64,000 bases of DNA. Source: Sediminispirochaeta smaragdinae DSM 11293. GTDB lineage: Bacteria > Spirochaetota > Spirochaetia > DSM-16054 > Sediminispirochaetaceae. The notes beneath the pieces are model-generated. The model saw nothing but the letters and a program-made list of their open reading frames with translations. It made no database searches and was not told where the DNA came from. Below, piece by piece: positions 63,453 to 64,000 of this stretch; the stretch's first letter is position 1, and each line of letters opens with the position of its first letter. The stretch spans positions 3,782,001 through 3,846,000 of the forward strand of contig NC_014364.1 in NCBI RefSeq assembly GCF_000143985.1, written 5' to 3'. A program made the position numbers and the translations under genes.

Positions 63453-64000
63453 TCAGCGGCAGCGGTATCGGATGAGCCGGTACAACCGCACTATGAGTCC
63501 GGAAACGAGAAACAGAGGTAGGAACAAAAGGATCAGCCGGGGAAGCAGGTCGATGTGCCGCTGATAAAAGGTTTCAGGTCTCCCGTACAGTGGTACATCG
63601 GCAACGATATAACCGGGATGGTAATGAGGCAGTTCCACGCTGATCTTCCCGACAGGCGAGATGATGCAGGTAAGCCCGCTTGCCGTCGAACGAAGCAGGG
63701 GGCGACGGTTTTCAACAGCCCGAAAGAGGGCGTTTGCGGCGTGTTGCTGTCCCTCGGTTTCGGTCCTACTCCAAAAATCATTGGAAATATTGAGGATCAT
63801 ATCGACTCCGGGTAGCACATGTGCCGCCACCTCACCGGGGAAGCTGTCCTCAAAACAGATGGGGGTGATAAAATCGGCCCTGGGGTGGGAAAAGATCACC
63901 GAATTGCTTCCGGCCTCCCACAAGGTGGCGTCGAAGTCGGTCAGAATTTTATAGAAAAGGGGAAATTGCTTTTCATAGGGAAAGTACTCGGAGAAGGGAA
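63453..64000 (-). CDS. lnt: Apolipoprotein N-acyltransferase, C-terminal part
   Basis: Incomplete at the window's right edge: an open frame runs from the stop at 63453 to base 64000 (about 182 residues) with no clear start. The nitrilase-fold catalytic Cys lies in ITPICFEDSF, followed by ILNISNDFWSRTETEGQQHAANALFRAVENRRPLLRS and a C-terminal membrane helix (LILLFLPLFLVSGLIVRL). It adds the third acyl chain to lipoproteins. PFSEYFPYEKQFP is its upstream part in this window. Confidence 0.9.
   Translation of the reverse strand, partial: PFSEYFPYEKQFPLFYKILTDFDATLWEAGSNSVIFSHPRADFITPICFEDSFPGEVAAHVLPGVDMILNISNDFWSRTETEGQQHAANALFRAVENRRPLLRSTASGLTCIISPVGKISVELPHYHPGYIVADVPLYGRPETFYQRHIDLLPRLILLFLPLFLVSGLIVRLYRLIRYRCR

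Overview
The window reads as chromosomal DNA of a free-living, anaerobic, saccharolytic bacterium, most probably a spirochaete related to Sediminispirochaeta/Spirochaeta. This is an inference. It rests on binding-protein signal peptides ending FAGGQ, relaxed lipoboxes, pyruvate formate-lyase fermentation, an aldehyde-ferredoxin-oxidoreductase homologue, many LacI/ROK/SorC-controlled sugar operons, and long same-strand operons with ATGA/GTGA overlaps. Only one RNA gene was recognised, a tRNA-Asp. There is no rRNA, CRISPR array, prophage or intact insertion sequence; one 145-bp MITE-like element is present.

Layout. 1-2230: a MarR regulator with two operator copies controls a flavodoxin/ferredoxin fusion and an SDR-like protein. 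2262-6233: an ArgP-like LysR gene diverges from pflB-pflA. 6456-7369: a frameshifted, truncated 7TM-PAS sensor pseudogene. 7420-11265: a TRAP transporter operon (dctP-dctQ-dctM) plus a HAD phosphatase. 11553-15146: an HMA metal-binding protein and a cluster of three SAM methyltransferases with a small membrane protein; the two transcription units share a promoter/operator arrangement. 15324-21294: a glycerophosphodiesterase-led ABC transporter operon facing a LacI regulator across two identical operators. 21338-25761: carAB with an ARG-box palindrome upstream. 26017-30127: two PAS-rich sensor kinases. 30192-37184: a glycerol regulon (glpF-glpK facing glpA, glpB, a DUF1667 protein and a SorC regulator).

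37256-42455: an SRPBCC protein, a RibD-like reductase, a selenium-associated set (YedE, YedF/TusA-like, class V aminotransferase, DUF3343), the MITE and mntP. 42437-50685: a self-contained hexitol PTS operon with EIICB, EIIA, a SorE-like dehydrogenase, a PfkB kinase, its own HPr and EI, and a PRD regulator. 50859-55823: a ROK/PPi-type phosphofructokinase/SIS/PIG-L deacetylase/aldose epimerase operon that looks like amino-sugar catabolism. 55944-64000: a divergent AOR homologue, tRNA-Asp, an ArsC-like reductase, a diguanylate cyclase, a thioredoxin-like protein, a histone-deacetylase-like hydrolase, an RNHCP protein, RsgA and a partial Lnt.

Taken together the genes import sugars, polyols and organic acids by three transporter types (PTS, ABC, TRAP) and feed them into glycolysis and mixed-acid fermentation. 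The points most worth a second look are the methyltransferase cluster with its shared promoter-overlapping inverted repeat, the AOR homologue lacking the usual pterin-binding aspartates, the receiver-like domain with Glu in place of the phospho-acceptor Asp, the hexitol PTS operon with no recognisable mannitol-1-phosphate dehydrogenase, and several genes whose -10 boxes would start the transcript at the ATG.
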